A stretch of 64,000 nucleotides of DNA. Source: an uncultured Pseudoteredinibacter sp. (GTDB taxonomy: Bacteria > Pseudomonadota > Gammaproteobacteria > Pseudomonadales > Cellvibrionaceae). A model generated the notes under the pieces. The model did not search any database. It worked only from the letters and a program-made list of their open reading frames with translations, and was not told the DNA's origin. Each line of letters begins with the position of its first letter. Within the stretch, counting starts at the first letter, position 1. A program made the position numbers and the translations under genes. The stretch lies in the NCBI RefSeq assembly GCF_947500695.1, contig NZ_CANMSS010000004.1, positions 186,001 to 250,000 of the forward strand, read 5' to 3'. Positions 1 to 8,503 of this stretch are shown here, piece after piece.

Positions 1-11
1 GTTCAAATTCT

Positions 12-39
12 AGTGAGGAGTACGACGTTACTCCTCACT
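12..39. terminator. Perfect 11-bp inverted repeat, likely terminator
   Basis: The arms AGTGAGGAGTA and TACTCCTCACT are exact complements around a 6-nt loop. A T-rich stretch (gttgtttctt) follows on the + strand, so it could end a gene lying to the left of the window. It also sits just past the end of the leftward DUF3703 gene and may serve both directions. Confidence 0.6.
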
Positions 40-85
40 GTTGTTTCTTATCCAAGGCTTTGGCGATAATCGCAATACAAGCGAG

Positions 86-445
86 CTATTTTTTAAAATA
101 TCCTTTTAATTCTTCACGTAAGGGCATTGGTTTTACCGGGCTTATATTGGCTCCTCCTGTATTTCCTAGTGGTACCCAGATCGGCGTTATAATTGGGCTG
201 GCGGCGGTCCTCAATAGTTGACCAAGAATTTCTTTCCAATCATTTTGCCTCCAGCCAACTTTTAACATCCAAAAGTGACTAAGTGTATGAGGCCAAATTT
301 GTTGCTGGCCAAGAACGTGAGCATTCTCAAGCTCATAAAAACAAGCTTGCCACTGCTTCTTAGAATACAATCCTCTGGCTTTATTCATATGTTGCTCAAA
401 AGCGTCTCGCAGTTTCTTTGAGTGTTTTTCGCTATCTCTCTTCAT
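86..445 (-). CDS. DUF3703 family protein
   Basis: This 119-residue protein matches my recollection of the DUF3703 family. It has a basic N-terminal helix, a central segment with LGQ..IWPHTLSHFWMLKVGW, and the family-like C-terminal VPLGNTGGANISPVKPMPL. There is no signal peptide or membrane segment, so it is probably cytosolic. The function of the family is not established; members are often small genes beside metal or stress loci, but no such neighbour is visible here. The start is supported by GGGAGG eight bases upstream of the ATG on the minus strand. It is transcribed divergently from yigZ. Confidence 0.7.
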   Translation of the reverse strand: MKRDSEKHSKKLRDAFEQHMNKARGLYSKKQWQACFYELENAHVLGQQQIWPHTLSHFWMLKVGWRQNDWKEILGQLLRTAASPIITPIWVPLGNTGGANISPVKPMPLREELKGYFKK

Positions 446-587
446 TTAGAAAACCTCCCTCTTAGGTGATTAAGGCAATTGTTATGCTTCCAGTTGCCGT
501 AAGGTCAAGCCTTATCCCTTGTTCTTTGCGGCCTGTGTTATTATCTTGGTCGACTCTCCTGACCTTAGTAGCCATACCTAAGTATCT

Positions 588-1226
588 ATGACCGAAACAC
601 CGCAAAAAGAAATTCTGACCGGGCAGTTTATGCATCCGGCTCAGTCTGTTGAGCACTGCTACGAAATCAAAAAAAGCGAGTTTATCTGTCAGTTACATCA
701 GGTAGAGGATCGGGCGGCGGCCATGAAAATGTTGGACGCTGCTCGTGAACAGTACCCGGACGCGCGCCATCACTGCTGGGCCTATATTTTGGGCGACCCA
801 AAACAAGCCGTATCGCAGGCGTTTAATGACGATGGAGAGCCTTCGGGCACCGCTGGTAAACCCATCCTAAATGTCTTACAGCATCGGGATATGGGAAATA
901 CCATGGCCATTGTGGTGCGCTATTTTGGTGGCATAAAGCTTGGCGCTGGAGGCTTGGTTAGGGCTTATTCTCAAGCAACTCAGCAAGCGATTGAGCTTTG
1001 CCCATTGTCACCTTTTATACCCAAGCGACAACTAGCGCTTGAATGCCCCTATGACTTAGAGCCGAGCTTGCGTCGCTTTTTAGAGCAGCATCATGGGACT
1101 GTCGAATCTCAAGAGTATGCCGAGCAGGCCAAACTTTTAATTTCCCTACCTGAGCAATCAATAGCCAGCTTTAAAGTGTGGCTTAGTCATCATTTTCAGA
1201 TTAAATGCTCTTTTGATGAAGAGTGA
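588..1226 (+). CDS. yigZ: YigZ/IMPACT family protein
   Basis: The 212-residue protein has the UPF0029/IMPACT N-terminal domain (about residues 20-130), with the motifs DDGEPSGTAGKPIL at 81-94 and YFGGIKLGAGGL at 112-123. A smaller C-terminal domain (about 140-205) follows, as in bacterial YigZ. The length is close to E. coli YigZ (about 205 residues). The eukaryotic relative IMPACT modulates the Gcn2 kinase, but the bacterial role is not settled. It stands alone, with no good Shine-Dalgarno before the ATG. The family call is firm and the function unknown. Confidence 0.9.
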   Translation: MTETPQKEILTGQFMHPAQSVEHCYEIKKSEFICQLHQVEDRAAAMKMLDAAREQYPDARHHCWAYILGDPKQAVSQAFNDDGEPSGTAGKPILNVLQHRDMGNTMAIVVRYFGGIKLGAGGLVRAYSQATQQAIELCPLSPFIPKRQLALECPYDLEPSLRRFLEQHHGTVESQEYAEQAKLLISLPEQSIASFKVWLSHHFQIKCSFDEE

Positions 1227-1418
1227 TCGGCCGATACGACTAATAACGGGAACCTAAACTGCGTAGCCGAGTCTTTAATCTACATTGATTCTTGGCTTAA
1301 ACCGGTAATGGGTCTTTACTAAGCTAAGATCTTCGATTCACCCTCGGTTAAGTCGCAATGGCTGATTATATGTTGGCCGGAACAAAGGGTTTAAGTAGGT
1401 TTAGAGGTATCAAGTAGT

Positions 1419-1814
1419 ATGTTTGAATTTGGTGTGAAGTCTGTGCTGTCGGCGGGTTCAAAGGTCACTTTGATCTCGGCAAGTTTTTTGTTTGCATTGC
1501 CAGCCGTAGCGAAGTGTAAATACTACTCTTATCTCGATTATGGTGTAGACCCTAGTGTTGGAAAGGTTTTTCGAAGTTCTGGTGTGCGAATGTACCAGCC
1601 AGGTTTCGAGGCCGCTTATAGCCCCTATGGGCATGTTAAAAAAGACGGTTTTGTGGTGGAAAGTTTAGGGCCGTTTAATAGCTCAAGTGAAGCAAAGCTG
1701 CATTTGCAGTTAGCACTGCGCAAATTGAAAAGCGAAGGCTATAAACAGCGCTCTGGAGCGTCCTTTCCAAGGGTAATGTTGCTTAATAAAAAGCTTTGCG
1801 CGGTCACGGGCTAA
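1419..1814 (+). CDS. Small exported protein of unknown function
   Basis: The 131-residue product has a plausible Sec signal peptide: a Lys near residue 17, a hydrophobic run [14 protein letters not shown] and a cleavage-like AVA-K at about residues 29-32. The mature part of about 100 residues has two Cys that could pair (one near the start, CKYYSY, and one near the end, KLCAV). The segment [29 protein letters not shown] resembles the sequence style of SPOR domains, which bind denuded peptidoglycan, but the similarity is too weak to assign. It lies alone upstream of pyrF. I do not recognise a named family. Confidence 0.6.
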   Translation: MFEFGVKSVLSAGSKVTLISASFLFALPAVAKCKYYSYLDYGVDPSVGKVFRSSGVRMYQPGFEAAYSPYGHVKKDGFVVESLGPFNSSSEAKLHLQLALRKLKSEGYKQRSGASFPRVMLLNKKLCAVTG

Positions 1815-1878
1815 AACTCTGCTGGGAAAGCTGCTAAAATCAGCGCCGCAATATTCCCGTATAGAGCCTGAAATCGCT

Positions 1879-2580
1879 ATGAGCCAATCCCCAATCGTTG
1901 TCGCCCTTGACTATGATAATGCCGCTGATGCTATTGCATTGGCTGATCGCTTGAACCCTTCTGAGTGTAGACTGAAAGTCGGTAAGGAGCTGTTTACCAG
2001 TTCTGGCCCTGCTGTAGTTGAACAGCTAATGAAGCGCGATTTTGAGGTGTTTTTGGATCTCAAGTTTCACGATATTCCTAACACCTGCGCCAAGGCGGTA
2101 AAAGCCGCTGCTGAACTTGGTGTTTGGATGGTTAATGTGCATGCCAGTGGTGGTCAGCGCATGATGGAAGCGGCGCGCAATGAGTTAGGGAAATTCTCAA
2201 CGCCGCCACTTTTAATTGCTGTTACTGTTTTAACCAGTATGGATGAGCAAGATTTGGCGGGTCTAGGCATCGATGCTACACCTCAGCAGCAGGTTTTAAA
2301 GCTCGCGAAACTAGCGCAGCAGTCTGGTATGGATGGTGTGGTTTGCTCCGCTCAAGAGGCGCAATCATTGCGTGAGCAGTCTGGTGACGACTTTTGCTTG
2401 GTGACTCCAGGTATTCGACCTGCTGGCAGTGCTGCGAATGATCAGCGACGAATAGTAACGCCAGTGCAGGCCTTGGAGTGGGGCAGCAGTTATTTAGTGA
2501 TTGGTAGGCCAATTACTCTAGCGCAAGCGCCAGCTGAAGCATGTGCTGCCATCCTTAAAGACATTTCGGCGGCGGGCTAG
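1879..2580 (+). CDS. pyrF: Orotidine 5'-phosphate decarboxylase
   Basis: This enzyme decarboxylates OMP to UMP, the last step of de novo pyrimidine synthesis, in the cytosol. The 233-residue length is typical of the bacterial family. The catalytic DxKxxD array is visible as Asp60, Lys62 and Asp65 in [10 protein letters not shown], with substrate-binding Asp11 and Lys33 upstream and the phosphate-gripping TPGIRP and IGRPIT segments near the C-terminus. It is followed at once by cmk (stop at 2580, next start within 10 bases), so two pyrimidine-nucleotide enzymes are probably co-transcribed. In E. coli pyrF lies next to lapB instead. Confidence 0.97.
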   Translation: MSQSPIVVALDYDNAADAIALADRLNPSECRLKVGKELFTSSGPAVVEQLMKRDFEVFLDLKFHDIPNTCAKAVKAAAELGVWMVNVHASGGQRMMEAARNELGKFSTPPLLIAVTVLTSMDEQDLAGLGIDATPQQQVLKLAKLAQQSGMDGVVCSAQEAQSLREQSGDDFCLVTPGIRPAGSAANDQRRIVTPVQALEWGSSYLVIGRPITLAQAPAEACAAILKDISAAG

Positions 2581-2588
2581 ATTTGGCT

Positions 2589-3275
2589 ATGGTTCAGCAG
2601 TCGGCGTTTATTATTACCATTGATGGCCCTAGTGGGGCTGGCAAAGGCACTGTTTCAGCAAGCTTGGCTTTACGCTTAGGTTTTGCTTTGCTAGATAGTG
2701 GTGCGCTCTATCGTCTAACGGGTTTGGCAGCGCGTCTGTCAGCATGTGATTTTGAAGATCATGCTGCCCTTGGTGACGTGGCCAGAACCTTAGATGTTGA
2801 GTTTCGCTCAAGCGAGCACGGGGTGACGATATACTTATCTGGCCAGGATGTTAGTAGAGCCATTCGTACCGAGCAGGCCGGAATGGATGCCTCCAAAGTG
2901 GCGGCGGTGCCAGCGGTTAGAGATGCTTTGTTGCAGCGCCAGCGTGATTTTGCCGAGGCTCCGGGCTTGGTAGCTGATGGTCGAGATATGGGAAGTACAG
3001 TATTCCCAGAGGCTCCGTTAAAGGTGTTCTTGACGGCGAGCGCTGAAGAGCGTGCCAATCGCCGTTTGAAGCAGCTGCAGTTGGCAAATGCTGAGCAGGA
3101 ATACGATTATCAGCAAATATTGAGCGATATTGAGGCGCGTGATAAACAAGATAGTGAACGCAGTAGCTCGCCCTTGGCAGCTGCAGCCGATGCTATTCAT
3201 ATCGATAGCAGTCAAATGACAATTGAGGAAGTGTTGACCAAAATTCTAGATTTATATCGCGCTTGCTGCGATTAA
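2589..3275 (+). CDS. cmk: Cytidylate kinase
   Basis: CMP/dCMP kinase, cytosolic, converting CMP and dCMP to their diphosphates with ATP. The P-loop GPSGAGKG lies at residues 13-20, the NMP-binding GALYR segment follows, and the family motif ADGRDMGSTVFP is present in the middle with the RRLKQLQ lid region after it. I choose ATG at 2589 (228 residues); a TTG at 2583 in the same frame would add two residues. It probably shares a transcript with pyrF. In E. coli cmk is directly followed by rpsA, whereas here lapB sits between them. Confidence 0.95.
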   Translation: MVQQSAFIITIDGPSGAGKGTVSASLALRLGFALLDSGALYRLTGLAARLSACDFEDHAALGDVARTLDVEFRSSEHGVTIYLSGQDVSRAIRTEQAGMDASKVAAVPAVRDALLQRQRDFAEAPGLVADGRDMGSTVFPEAPLKVFLTASAEERANRRLKQLQLANAEQEYDYQQILSDIEARDKQDSERSSSPLAAAADAIHIDSSQMTIEEVLTKILDLYRACCD

Positions 3276-3302
3276 ATATCAAGGGTTGATACAAAAACGA
3301 TA

Positions 3303-4517
3303 ATGGATTTCTGGATTCTGCCTCTGCTGCTGATTTTGTTATTGGCGGCATACTACATCGGGCGACGCGTGCAGCGTCGTCGTTCTCGTCAGCGTCGACA
3401 AGATCGCCATTTGATCTTTGATAGCAAGGCGCAGCAGTACATTTCTGGCTTGAATTATCTTTTAAATGAAGAAGGTGATGCCGCCGCAGAAGCGTTTATT
3501 GATGCCTTGCCGGTTAGTCGGCAAACCCTTCAAACCCACCTTTCTTTAGGGCGCATGCTGCGCAAAAACGGCGAAATTTCTTCGGCCATCAGAACTCATC
3601 AAAGTTTGCTGGCATCACCTTATTTAGAGGCCGATGATGTCGATTTGGTGCAGTTGGAGCTGGCGGTAAACTACGTAGTAGCAGGCTTGTTAGATCGAGC
3701 CGAAGCCTTGCTTAAAGATTCCCTAAAAGCTCATGATCCGAAAATTCGTGCCCAGGCGCTGGAGCACTTGGTCGCGCTTTACCGTGAGGAAAAAGAGTGG
3801 CAAAAAGCCATTGAGGTGATCAATCGTCATGCTGAGCGACGCTTTGGCCGAGCAACCGAAGATTGGGCCTTGCAGCAAAGCCACTTTAGTTGCGAAATGG
3901 CGGAGCAATCTATAGTTCGAGGCGCTTACCAGGAGGCTCAGCGCCAGCTCAGGGCGGCTTTGGCTTTTGATAAGCGATGTCAGCGTGCCCAGTTGTTGCA
4001 GACGAGACTGCAGCTGCTGCAGGGTGATTATGTAGCGGCTCACAAGCGGCTGAAAAAGCTGATTTTGTCAGGCTCTGATCTATGGGAGCCAATGGCTGAC
4101 CTGCTGATACAGGTTTACGAGCAATGTGGGCGTAGCGAAACTATACTGCAGGAGCTGCGTGAGCTGAGCGTGAATTACGGTGTGGAGCAGCTATTGCCTG
4201 TGGTGTACCAAGGCTTGCTGGCTCTGGATAAAGAGCAGGCTCGTTGTTATCTGCAAGATATGTTTGAGGCCTCAGCCTCCTCGGCAGCGCTGCTGGAGAT
4301 CTTGGCGGACCAAGGGCAAGAAATTGCGACATTGCGTCCTTTATTTCAAGAGTATGTTGTTGCACAGCGAGAGTCCCAGATGCCCCATATATGCTCAAGC
4401 TGTGGCTACAGTTCCCAGCAGCTGTATTGGCTGTGCCCTACCTGTAAATCTTGGGGGAAGGGGCGTCGTAACATTAAGTTGAAAAGTGCCGAGCTGGGCC
4501 GTGTGGCCAATGCTTAG
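3303..4517 (+). CDS. lapB: Lipopolysaccharide assembly protein B (LapB/YciM)
   Basis: LapB is an inner-membrane-anchored TPR protein that, in E. coli, links LpxC turnover by FtsH to lipopolysaccharide synthesis. Here a single N-terminal transmembrane helix (about residues 2-18) is followed by an Arg-rich stretch, a run of TPR-like helices (about 65-340), and a C-terminal rubredoxin-like metal site with two CxxC pairs (about residues 364-381, CSSC...CPTC). The 404-residue length is close to the 389 of E. coli. LapA, which normally sits just upstream of lapB, is not found in this window. The gene lies between cmk and rpsA, a rearranged position. Confidence 0.93.
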   Translation: MDFWILPLLLILLLAAYYIGRRVQRRRSRQRRQDRHLIFDSKAQQYISGLNYLLNEEGDAAAEAFIDALPVSRQTLQTHLSLGRMLRKNGEISSAIRTHQSLLASPYLEADDVDLVQLELAVNYVVAGLLDRAEALLKDSLKAHDPKIRAQALEHLVALYREEKEWQKAIEVINRHAERRFGRATEDWALQQSHFSCEMAEQSIVRGAYQEAQRQLRAALAFDKRCQRAQLLQTRLQLLQGDYVAAHKRLKKLILSGSDLWEPMADLLIQVYEQCGRSETILQELRELSVNYGVEQLLPVVYQGLLALDKEQARCYLQDMFEASASSAALLEILADQGQEIATLRPLFQEYVVAQRESQMPHICSSCGYSSQQLYWLCPTCKSWGKGRRNIKLKSAELGRVANA

Positions 4518-4589
4518 ATCTTGGCTTCAGCGATTAAACGTCGAATCAGCACTTATTTTCTGTTAAACCCCCGTCATAGCTGGCTTTTC

Positions 4590-4790
4590 GTTGAATTTCT
4601 TTTGGCTTTCTGGTAGTCTCCGCCCCTCGCAATTTCCTGCCAAGTGCATTTGACGTGTTGCGAAGGGGGTAATGCCAGCCATGTTTGCCTCCAATTTCAT
4701 TAACAGACCCATGCGACTGGCCGTGTGGCAGAGTGGTTTACAGGCACCGTCTTTATAAAGCCGTAACCACCTTTATCTATAGGTATTGTA
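4590..4790 (+). promoter_or_regulatory. rpsA promoter and structured 5' leader
   Basis: A weak sigma70-like promoter is visible: TTGAAT near 4591, then 17 bases, then TAGTCT. The leader has a long hairpin, CCCCTCGCAA (4623-4632) with TTGCGAAGGGG (4658-4668), with one bulged A. Just before the gene lies a tRNA-like stretch (about 4716-4772) with the D-arm-like GTGGCAGAGTGGTTTA. Only a poor Shine-Dalgarno precedes the ATG. E. coli rpsA also has a structured leader with a degenerate ribosome-binding site, recognised by S1 itself for autogenous repression; the same control is inferred here. Confidence 0.55.
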
Positions 4791-6476
4791 ATGAGCGAAA
4801 GCTTTGCAGAATTATTTGAAGAAAGTTTAAAGTCCGTTGATATGGTTCCCGGTTCAATCGTAACCGGTGTTGTTATCGACGTAGACAAAGATTGGGTTAC
4901 CGTTCACGCTGGTTTGAAATCTGAAGGTGTGATTCCTGCGGCCCAATTCCTGAACGAAAGCGGTGAGCTAACACTAAATATTGGTGATGAAGTTCAGGTT
5001 GCTCTAGAAAGCGTTGAAGACGGTTTCGGTGAGACTCGCCTATCTCGCGAAAAAGCCAAGCGTGCTGAAGCTTGGACTGTACTTGAAGCGGCTCACGAAG
5101 CCGATGAAGTGGTTACTGGTGTTATCAATGGTAAGGTTAAAGGTGGTTTCACCGTTGACGTTTCCAGCATCCGTGCCTTCTTGCCTGGTTCTTTGGTTGA
5201 CGTTCGCCCAGTTCGCGAAACCGCTCACCTAGAAGGCAAAGAGTTAGAATTCAAAGTTATCAAGCTAGACCAGAAGCGCAACAACGTTGTTGTTTCTCGT
5301 CGTGCGGTTCTTGAGCACGCCAACTCTGCTGAGCGTGAAGAATTGCTGGCCAATCTACAAGAAGGTATGGCGGTTAAAGGTATCGTTAAGAACCTAACCG
5401 ACTACGGTGCTTTCGTTGACCTAGGTGGCGTTGACGGCTTGTTGCACATCACTGACATGGCTTGGAAGCGCATCAAGCACCCAAGCGAGATCGTAAATGT
5501 TGGTGACGAGATCGACGTTAAAGTATTGAAGTTCGACCGTGAGCGTAACCGCGTATCTCTAGGTCTTAAGCAGTTGGGTGAAGATCCATGGATCCAGATC
5601 ACCAACCGTTACCCAGAGGGTGCTCGCATCAAGGCTGTTGTAACTAACTTGACTGACTACGGTTGTTTCGCCGAGTTGGAAGAGGGTGTTGAAGGTCTAG
5701 TTCACGTTTCTGAAATGGATTGGACTAACAAGAACATCCACCCATCTAAAGTCGTTAATGTTGGCGACGAGTTGGAAGTGATGGTTCTAGACATCGACGA
5801 AGAGCGTCGTCGTATCTCCTTGGGTATCAAGCAGTGTCAAGAAAACCCATGGGATGCCTTCGCACGCACTAGCGCCAAGGGCGACAAAGTTACCGGTAAG
5901 ATCAAGTCTATCACTGACTTCGGTATCTTCATCGGCTTGGAAGGTGGCATCGACGGTTTGGTTCACTTGTCTGACATTTCTTGGCACGAAGCCGGCGAAG
6001 AAGCCGTTCGTAACTACAAGAAAGGTGACGAGCTGGAAACCGTTATTTTGGCTATCGACCCAGAGCGTGAGCGTATCTCTCTAGGTATCAAGCAGTTGGA
6101 TGCTGATCCGTTCTCTGACTATGTTGCTCAGAACGACAAAGGCGCCATCGTTGTTGGTACCATTAAAGAAGTAGACGCGAAAGCTGCTGTTGTTGTGCTA
6201 GCTGACGACGTTGAAGCTGTACTGAAAGCCTCTGAAATCAGCCGTGACAAGGTAGAAGATGCCCGTAACGTTCTGAAAGAAGGCGAAGAAGTAGAAGCTA
6301 AGATTGTTAGCGTTGACCGTAAGAATCGTGCGATCAACCTATCTATCAAGGCGAAGGACTTCGACGACGAGAAGAGCGCTATGAAAGAGCACTCTGCTAA
6401 GCAGACTGAGCAAGTAGCTCCTGCGACCATTGGTGACCTGATCAAGGCGCAAATGGCGAGCCAAGACAAGCAGTAA
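4791..6476 (+). CDS. rpsA: 30S ribosomal protein S1
   Basis: S1 binds mRNA on the small subunit and helps initiate translation on structured or weak-leader messages. The 561 residues contain six OB-fold S1 repeats, at roughly 20-87, 105-172, 190-260, 277-347, 364-434 and 451-520. The central repeats are recognised by segments such as [18 protein letters not shown] and [20 protein letters not shown]. coli S1 is 557 residues. Codon use is strongly biased, as expected for a highly expressed gene. It ends at a strong terminator (6504-6531), so it is probably transcribed apart from ihfB, with its own leader. Confidence 0.98.
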   Translation: MSESFAELFEESLKSVDMVPGSIVTGVVIDVDKDWVTVHAGLKSEGVIPAAQFLNESGELTLNIGDEVQVALESVEDGFGETRLSREKAKRAEAWTVLEAAHEADEVVTGVINGKVKGGFTVDVSSIRAFLPGSLVDVRPVRETAHLEGKELEFKVIKLDQKRNNVVVSRRAVLEHANSAEREELLANLQEGMAVKGIVKNLTDYGAFVDLGGVDGLLHITDMAWKRIKHPSEIVNVGDEIDVKVLKFDRERNRVSLGLKQLGEDPWIQITNRYPEGARIKAVVTNLTDYGCFAELEEGVEGLVHVSEMDWTNKNIHPSKVVNVGDELEVMVLDIDEERRRISLGIKQCQENPWDAFARTSAKGDKVTGKIKSITDFGIFIGLEGGIDGLVHLSDISWHEAGEEAVRNYKKGDELETVILAIDPERERISLGIKQLDADPFSDYVAQNDKGAIVVGTIKEVDAKAAVVVLADDVEAVLKASEISRDKVEDARNVLKEGEEVEAKIVSVDRKNRAINLSIKAKDFDDEKSAMKEHSAKQTEQVAPATIGDLIKAQMASQDKQ

Positions 6477-6503
6477 TCTCTGCGAGTTCTTAGCGAAAGC
6501 TTG

Positions 6504-6531
6504 AAAAAGGCGGGTTTATCCCGCCTTTTTT
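6504..6531 (+). terminator. rpsA terminator
   Basis: GGCGGG and CCCGCC pair around TTTAT, flanked by A5 and T6, a classic intrinsic terminator that could act in both directions. Confidence 0.92.
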
Positions 6532-6628
6532 GTGCCTGTTCGCTTTTTGTTGTGTCAGTGCGGCTCCTTTGTTTCAGTCATGGCGTGTCGAGCTGTTCTG
6601 CTGTGATTTTTAAGTGGAAGGCTGGCCA

Positions 6629-6752
6629 GACTCTAAGGTGGGGCTAGTGTTTTTCCGTTCCGGTGTCGCATTCATGCGACTGTGCAGTGTTTCTTAAAGC
6701 TGGCCCACCCAAGGCGCTAGTCCCTCCAAAACATTAGCCCCATCCTAGATTC
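6629..6752. repeat. 25-bp imperfect inverted repeat enclosing a hairpin
   Basis: Positions 6629-6653 and 6728-6752 are complementary at 21 of 25 positions. Between them lies a perfect small hairpin, GTCGCA-TTCA-TGCGAC (6665-6680). There is no open reading frame. It could be a long-stem RNA or a small MITE-like repeat with terminal inverted repeats; no target-site duplication is obvious. It lies in the gene-free 6532-7187 stretch with the structured element that follows. Confidence 0.5.
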
Positions 6753-6785
6753 TTACTTGGGTTTCTTTCTCAAGCTTTTCTTTTA

Positions 6786-7000
6786 GCGGTCAGCTGATAT
6801 GGATTTGACAGCTAACGACCAATTCCAGTACAGCATGCACTAGGTAGCGAGAAGCTTCGCAGGGCTTGCCCGACTTGGAGGAGGGCGAGAGCTTGTATGG
6901 ACACAGCAGTTTGCGGTCCTGAGAGGCTTCTCCCTACCTAGTGTATGCGGTCCACAGTGCAGGGACCCGGAAAATTGATTTTCAAATCCTGTCCGCCACT
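6786..7000 (+). ncRNA. Candidate structured RNA with tmRNA-like landmarks
   Basis: A 22-bp stem joins 6833-6855 to 6926-6948 (GCATGCACTAGGTAG with CTACCTAGTGTATGC, then GAGAAGC with GCTTCTC). Inside are smaller helices (CTTGCCC/GGGCGAG, GGAC/GGTCC). Outside, GCGGTCAG at 6786 can pair with CTGTCCGC near 6990-6997 with one mismatch. The 5' part has GCTGATATGGATTTGAC followed about 23 bases later by GCATGC, which resembles the start of tmRNA (GGATTCGAC, then GCATGC opening helix P2). The 3' part TTCAAATCCTGTCCGCCAC looks like a tRNA 3' end. However, no tag-coding segment, pseudoknots or proper T-stem are seen, and it is much shorter than tmRNA. Strand and boundaries are inferred. Confidence 0.4.
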
Positions 7001-7098
7001 CATGCGAGCTAAGTCACTGAAAGCCCTAAAAAAGCCCAAATTCACCCCGCCAAAGCCGTAAATGAGCCTAATTAAGAGCTAAAATCAGCTTAAGTGGC

Positions 7099-7104
7099 TA
7101 TAAT
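7099..7104 (+). promoter_or_regulatory. Likely -10 box of the ihfB promoter
   Basis: A perfect TATAAT lies 84 bases upstream of the ihfB start in an A/T-rich region. The -35 element is not clear. Confidence 0.4.
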
Positions 7105-7187
7105 TTTACATAACTTGTTGATTTTTAATGTTTTATCAGGTTATCGTTGCACTGCGGTAGATATTTCAGGTTGACTGAAGGTATGCC

Positions 7188-7481
7188 ATGACCAAATCAG
7201 AATTGATCGACAAAATAGCCTTACACCAAGACCAGCTGTCTCAGAAAGATGTCGAGTTAGCGGTAAAATTGATGTTGGAGTATATATCCACCATGCTGGC
7301 GACTGGTGAACGCATCGAAATTAGAGGCTTTGGGAGCTTTTCCTTGCACTATCGTGCTTCTCGTGTGGGTAGAAACCCTAAGACGGGAGACTCTGTAGAG
7401 CTTGAAGGAAAGCATGTGCCCCATTTCAAGCCAGGTAAAGAGCTTCGTGACCGAGTTAATGAAGGCTTGCATCGCTCTTAG
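7188..7481 (+). CDS. ihfB: Integration host factor subunit beta
   Basis: IHF-beta pairs with IHF-alpha (not in this window) to bend DNA at specific sites in recombination, replication and transcription. The 97-residue protein has the HU/IHF fold with the beta-arm signature [22 protein letters not shown] (positions about 46-67), including the Pro that intercalates at the DNA kink. Length and termini match IHF-beta rather than HU. It lies downstream of rpsA, as in most gammaproteobacteria, but separated from it by 711 bases of structured non-coding DNA. A terminator follows at 7518-7538. Confidence 0.96.
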   Translation: MTKSELIDKIALHQDQLSQKDVELAVKLMLEYISTMLATGERIEIRGFGSFSLHYRASRVGRNPKTGDSVELEGKHVPHFKPGKELRDRVNEGLHRS

Positions 7482-7517
7482 CGCTTCTCTGCTGTAAAAT
7501 CACGCCATATTATTTTG

Positions 7518-7538
7518 AGGGCATTTATTGCCCTTTTT
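7518..7538 (+). terminator. ihfB terminator
   Basis: AGGGCA and TGCCCT pair around a short A/T loop and are followed by T5, 37 bases after the ihfB stop. Confidence 0.75.
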
Positions 7539-7553
7539 GCCGTTTTATCACGA

Positions 7554-7578
7554 GCGAGCTAATACCTAATTAGCTCGC
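7554..7578. promoter_or_regulatory. Perfect 10-bp inverted repeat upstream of rmlA
   Basis: GCGAGCTAAT and ATTAGCTCGC pair around a 5-base loop, 22 bases before the rmlA ATG. It could be an operator, a leader hairpin or a second terminator. No T-run follows, so I favour a regulatory site. Confidence 0.45.
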
Positions 7579-7600
7579 GAGTTTATTGGGATTTAATTAA

Positions 7601-8503
7601 ATGACAGATTCTATTAACCCGAATGGCCGCAAAGGCATTATCTTGGCGGGCGGCTCGGGCACGCGCCTATATCCGATCACCCGTTCCATTAGCAAGCAGA
7701 TGGTGCCGATTTACGATAAACCCATGGTTTATTATCCGCTGAGCACATTGATGATGGCCGGTATTCGGGATATTTTGCTGATTTCTACCCCTCGTGATTT
7801 GCCGGCATATGAAGAGTTGTTGGGTGACGGCAAAGAATGGGGCTTGAACATTCAATATGCTGTTCAAGAAAGTCCAGATGGTTTAGCACAGGCGTTTATC
7901 ATCGGCGAAGAGTTCATTGGTGATAGTGATTGCGCTTTGGTGTTGGGCGACAATATTTTCTACTCTCAAGATTTCCATAAAGTTCTCCAGCGTGCGAGCG
8001 CCCAGCAAGGTGGCGCTACCGTTTTTGGTTATCACGTCGATGATGCTAGAGCCTATGGTGTAGTGGAATTTAGCCCTGAGGGCAAAGTTCTATCGATCGA
8101 GGAAAAACCCGCGGAGCCTAAATCTAAATACGCGGTTACCGGTCTCTATTTTTACGACAACAGAGTTATTGAAATTGCTAAATCCATCAAGCCATCTGAT
8201 CGTGGTGAATTGGAAATTACCGATGTTAATAGGGCATACCTAGAAGATGGAAGCCTGACTGTCGAACTCTTGGGTCGTGGTTCAGCATGGCTTGATACCG
8301 GCACACACGATAATTTGCTCGAGGCTGGTTATTTTATTGCGACACTAGAAAAGCGTCAGGGATTAAAAGTCGCTTGCCCTGAAGAGATCGCTTATCGCAT
8401 GGGTTATATCGATGCAGAACAACTCAAGGATTTAGCTAAACCTCTGGAAAAGAGTGGTTATGGCAAGTACTTATTGGGTGTTCTAGAGGATCAAGTATTC
8501 TAA
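7601..8503 (+). CDS. rmlA: Glucose-1-phosphate thymidylyltransferase
   Basis: RmlA joins glucose-1-phosphate and dTTP to give dTDP-glucose, the first step to dTDP-L-rhamnose. The 300-residue protein has the nucleotidyltransferase signature [13 protein letters not shown] (about residues 15-27), the conserved [11 protein letters not shown] that binds substrate, and VLGDNIFY in the middle. The length is typical of the short RmlA class. Its stop and the rmlC start overlap (TAATG at 8501-8505), so the two are translationally coupled. It is the first gene of an rmlACDB-glycosyltransferase operon. Confidence 0.97.
   Translation: MTDSINPNGRKGIILAGGSGTRLYPITRSISKQMVPIYDKPMVYYPLSTLMMAGIRDILLISTPRDLPAYEELLGDGKEWGLNIQYAVQESPDGLAQAFIIGEEFIGDSDCALVLGDNIFYSQDFHKVLQRASAQQGGATVFGYHVDDARAYGVVEFSPEGKVLSIEEKPAEPKSKYAVTGLYFYDNRVIEIAKSIKPSDRGELEITDVNRAYLEDGSLTVELLGRGSAWLDTGTHDNLLEAGYFIATLEKRQGLKVACPEEIAYRMGYIDAEQLKDLAKPLEKSGYGKYLLGVLEDQVF

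Noticed and set aside
462..656. 64-codon minus-strand frame overlapping the start of yigZ
   Set aside because: It overlaps yigZ and the DUF3703 promoter region and has no family resemblance.
6786..7000. Canonical tmRNA gene (ssrA)
   Set aside because: It is about 215 bases rather than about 350, with no tag-coding segment, pseudoknots or proper T-stem, although some end motifs match.
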